A DNA stretch of 15,188 bases from NCBI GenBank assembly GCA_023664325.1, contig JAMPFS010000062.1, positions 1 through 15,188 on the forward strand. Reading direction: 5' to 3'. Under the pieces are notes generated by a model. That model searched no databases. It saw only the letters and a program-made list of their open reading frames with translations, and was not told where the DNA came from. The position numbers were made by a program, and so were the translations under genes. Numbering within the stretch: position 1 is the first letter of the stretch; the number at the start of each line of letters is the position of its first letter. Positions 13,258-15,188 of this stretch are shown here, piece after piece. This DNA comes from Clostridium sp. GTDB taxonomy: Bacteria; Bacillota; Clostridia; Lachnospirales; Lachnospiraceae.

Positions 13258-13988
13258 TGCAGTATGAGGAATCAGAAGAAAAGATAGGCAGACTGAGGCG
13301 CATCATACAGGAAAGTGACAATATTGTATTTTTTGGCGGGGCAGGCGTGTCTACAGAAAGCGGTATTCCGGATTTTAGAAGTGTGGACGGTTTATATAAC
13401 CAGAAATACAAATATCCACCGGAAGTCATGGTGAGCCATAGTTTTTATGTGGAACACCCGGAAGAATTTTTTGAATTTTATAAGAATAAAATGATTGCAT
13501 TAGAGGCGAAACCAAATGCCGCACACATCAAGCTTGCCGAACTGGAACAGGAAGGGAAGCTGAAAGCGGTTATTACACAAAATATTGATGGTCTGCATTA
13601 TGCAGCGGGAAGTAAAGAGGTTCTGGAAATTCACGGAAGTGTACACCGTAATTACTGTGAACACTGTGGCAAGTTCTATCCGGTGGAACATATCGTGGAG
13701 ACAGCAGGGGTTCCGGTCTGTGAATGTGGTGGAAGAATCAAACCGGATGTGGTTTTGTATGAAGAAGGGCTTGATTATGATACGATGCAGAAATCGGTTG
13801 AATATATCCGCAATGCGGAGGTTTTGATTATTGGAGGAACTTCGCTGGCAGTATATCCGGCGGCTGGATTTATTGATTATTTCAGGGGGAAGCATCTGGT
13901 TGTAATCAATATGGCGGAAACGAGCAGAGGAGTGAAGGCAGATCTGGTTATCCGTGAAAAGATAGGAGAGGTTTTCTCAAAATTATAA
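13257..13988 (+). CDS. NAD-dependent protein deacylase, sirtuin (Sir2/CobB family)
   Basis: A 243-residue sirtuin that removes acetyl or other acyl groups from lysine using NAD+, giving nicotinamide and O-acyl-ADP-ribose. All core motifs are seen: GGAGVSTESGIPDFRS (residues 27-42) for NAD binding, TQNIDGLH (107-114), catalytic His126 in EIHGSVHRNYC, the zinc site Cys134, Cys137, Cys155, Cys157, and GGTSLAVYPAAG plus VINM near the C-terminus. The second zinc pair is CxC, not CxxC, which I remember from other Firmicutes sirtuins. Length is typical for bacterial single-domain members. Start ATG 13257 overlaps the HPr stop (TAATG), with GGAGG inside the HPr gene. Neighbouring HPr and c-di-AMP genes suggest a link to metabolic state, but that is inference. 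Confidence 0.95.
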   Translation: MQYEESEEKIGRLRRIIQESDNIVFFGGAGVSTESGIPDFRSVDGLYNQKYKYPPEVMVSHSFYVEHPEEFFEFYKNKMIALEAKPNAAHIKLAELEQEGKLKAVITQNIDGLHYAAGSKEVLEIHGSVHRNYCEHCGKFYPVEHIVETAGVPVCECGGRIKPDVVLYEEGLDYDTMQKSVEYIRNAEVLIIGGTSLAVYPAAGFIDYFRGKHLVVINMAETSRGVKADLVIREKIGEVFSKL

Positions 13989-14046
13989 GATGCAGAACAG
14001 GCTGTCTTTGCGAAATATGCAGGATTATAGTATGAATATTCAGGGA

Positions 14047-14081
14047 AATGAGCGATAAGCATAGCTTATGGCTCATTTTTT
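14047..14081 (+). terminator. Rho-independent terminator after the sirtuin gene
   Basis: ATGAGC (14048-14053) pairs with GCTCAT (14071-14076) and ATAAGC (14055-14060) with GCTTAT (14064-14069), with one G-G mismatch between the two stems and an ATA loop. Six T follow (14076-14081). A second small hairpin (TTGTGA/TCACAA) comes directly after. It ends the cdaA operon. Confidence 0.88.
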
Positions 14082-14114
14082 GTGAAAAAATCACAAAAAT
14101 ATGAAAATTGGGGC

Positions 14115-14143
14115 TATACAAAACGGACAGTATATTATATAAT
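14115..14143 (+). promoter_or_regulatory. Promoter of the LysR gene
   Basis: TATAAT at 14138-14143 is a perfect -10 box; TATACA at 14115-14120 is a moderate -35 at 17 bases. The leader before ATG 14183 is about 33 bases. An autoregulatory site could lie here, but none is clear. Confidence 0.6.
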
Positions 14144-14182
14144 CTACTTATGGGAAATCGTTTAGATATAAGGAGAGATTAT

Positions 14183-15091
14183 ATGAATGTCAATCTGGAA
14201 TACTATAAGATTTTCTATCATGTAGCCACCGAACTAAGCATTACTGGTGCAGCAAAGAGGCTTTGTATCTCGCAGCCTGCCGTCTCCCAAGCTGTAAAAC
14301 AGCTCGAGCAGGAACTGGGAATCGAACTCTTTACCAGACGTGCGAAAGGTGTCAGCTTAACCCGCGCTGGAACTTTATTGTATTCTTATGTCGGAAGCGG
14401 TTATGAGACTATTTTGGCTGGCGAAGAACAGCTTGCTAAGATGTTGAATTTAGAGTATGGAGAGGTGCGGATTGGTGCCAGTGACATGACATTGCAGTTC
14501 TATCTTCTGCCTTACTTAGAGAAGTTTCATCAGCTATATCCGGAGATTAAGGTTACAGTGACCAATGCCCCAACGCCGCAGACCATTGACCACCTGCATC
14601 AGGGCCGTATTGATTTTGGGGTCGTGACCAGCCCCTTAGAGACAGATTCGCAATTTGAAATTGCGGCGGTTCGTAAGATTCAGGATGTGTTTGTGGCGGG
14701 GGATAAGTTCCGCTATTTAGAAGGCAAGGTACTTGCATACAGTGAATTGAGTGGACTCCCGCTTATATGCTTAGAGGGTGACACGAGTACAAGAAGGTAT
14801 GTTGAGCATTTTCTGAAGCAGAATCAAGTAGCAGTTACACCGGAATTTGAACTGGCAACCAGTGACATGATTGTTCAGTTTGCAGTGAGGAATTTGGGTG
14901 TGGGCTGCGTGGTGGAAGATTTTGCCAAAAGGCAGATTGAAAGCGGTGATTTGATTCGGTTAGAATTTGAGGAACCCCTTCCGGAACGGGATATGTGTCT
15001 GATCATTGATAAAAGGTCAACTATGTCAGTGGCTGCGGCAAAACTCAGGGAATTACTGGAACAAGAGGCAGGAATTGAGGTAAATGGCTAA
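14183..15091 (+). CDS. LysR family transcriptional regulator
   Basis: A 302-residue LysR-type regulator of normal length. The start is ATG 14183 with AAGGAGAG 6 bases before it; the frame is open to 14108 but the extra residues fall on the promoter and are not family-like. Residues 1-60 form the winged helix-turn-helix: LEYYKIFYHVATELSITGAA, then the recognition part LCISQPAVSQAVKQLEQELG and LFTRRAKGVSLTRAG. Residues about 88-295 form the two-lobed effector domain (EVRIGASDMTLQFYLLPYL, GRIDFGVVTSP). The gene has its own promoter and follows a terminator. The effector and targets are not evident; such regulators often act on a neighbouring gene, but no divergent gene lies upstream, so the target may lie to the right beyond the window. 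Confidence 0.93.
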   Translation: MNVNLEYYKIFYHVATELSITGAAKRLCISQPAVSQAVKQLEQELGIELFTRRAKGVSLTRAGTLLYSYVGSGYETILAGEEQLAKMLNLEYGEVRIGASDMTLQFYLLPYLEKFHQLYPEIKVTVTNAPTPQTIDHLHQGRIDFGVVTSPLETDSQFEIAAVRKIQDVFVAGDKFRYLEGKVLAYSELSGLPLICLEGDTSTRRYVEHFLKQNQVAVTPEFELATSDMIVQFAVRNLGVGCVVEDFAKRQIESGDLIRLEFEEPLPERDMCLIIDKRSTMSVAAAKLRELLEQEAGIEVNG

Positions 15092-15128
15092 AAAATGCAA
15101 AGGATAGCAGATTCAGGAGGAATGTTAT

Positions 15129-15176
15129 ATGGAATTGAATAACATATGGGTACATTCCCCGCTGCTTGCAGCGTAA
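15129..15176 (+). CDS. Possible 15-residue ORF after LysR gene
   Basis: ATG 15129 has AGGAGG (15115-15120) at 8 bases spacing, and the frame codes MELNNIWVHSPLLAA then TAA at 15174-15176. It could be a leader peptide, or the broken start of a larger gene that continues outside the window. The strong Shine-Dalgarno is the main support; no protein family is recognisable. Confidence 0.3.
   Translation: MELNNIWVHSPLLAA
15160..15173. repeat. GC-rich hairpin near the right edge
   Basis: CGCTGC (15160-15165) and GCAGCG (15168-15173) are exact reverse complements around TT. It lies inside the last codons of the 15-residue ORF. It resembles short GC-rich intergenic stem-loops that I remember as frequent in Lachnospiraceae genomes, but the memory is not specific. 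Confidence 0.4.
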
Positions 15177-15188
15177 GAAACTTTCACA

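Noticed and set aside
13877..14062. 61-codon - strand ORF over the end of the sirtuin and the terminator
   Set aside because: It has no ribosome binding site and begins in the arm of the terminator hairpin.
14108..14182. TTG start extending the LysR protein by 25 residues
   Set aside because: The extension overlaps the promoter, and LysR proteins start close to the helix-turn-helix; ATG 14183 has AAGGAGAG.
1..15188. CRISPR array, tRNA or rRNA genes, insertion sequences, integrase or phage genes
   Set aside because: I found no regularly spaced repeats, no cloverleaf-like or rRNA-like sequence and no transposase or recombinase motif on either strand. The decay in 1-2765 looks like deletion and not insertion of an element.

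Overview
The window looks like the chromosome of an anaerobic gut Clostridia species, most likely family Lachnospiraceae. The reasons are moderate-to-low GC, strong GGAGG-type ribosome binding sites, TTG and GTG starts, FtsX-type ABC exporters with TetR control, and a c-di-AMP operon preceded by two membrane proteins of a kind I remember from that family. The family assignment is an inference from memory, not a search. Every supported gene is on the + strand.

Bases 1-2765 are a patchy accessory stretch. It holds the C-terminal part of a Fic protein, an alpha/beta-hydrolase broken after about 62 residues, an intact MATE exporter that begins inside the end of the broken hydrolase, and a DUF3737-like protein that appears to have lost its central beta-helix repeats in frame. 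Bases 2760-4307 hold a tight two-gene unit: an unrecognised coiled-coil protein and a small kinase with HipA-type catalytic motifs. An extended -10 promoter inside inverted repeats drives it. This is the best candidate for a poorly described toxin-antitoxin-like or regulatory kinase system.

Bases 4342-8556 form a self-contained exporter locus. A TetR repressor is followed by an ABC ATPase and a two-domain FtsX permease. A 13-bp palindrome occurs just downstream of the tetR -10 box and twice in the ABC promoter region, so the repressor probably controls both transcripts. A strong terminator follows, but it sits only 28 bases before a GNAT acetyltransferase gene, with a promoter-like sequence upstream of it. 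The arrangement looks like attenuation or a small RNA. The GNAT ribosome binding site is a run of nine G.

Bases 9401-14081 are one probable operon: promoter, 2-TM membrane protein, polytopic membrane protein, CdaA diadenylate cyclase, CdaR (YbbR repeats), an HPr phosphocarrier with both His15 and Ser46, and a sirtuin, ending in a terminator. Overlapping or adjacent genes suggest coupled expression. glmM, which follows cdaR in Bacilli, is not here; HPr and the sirtuin take its place. A LysR regulator with its own promoter follows. The window ends in a 15-codon ORF with a good ribosome binding site that contains a GC-rich hairpin.
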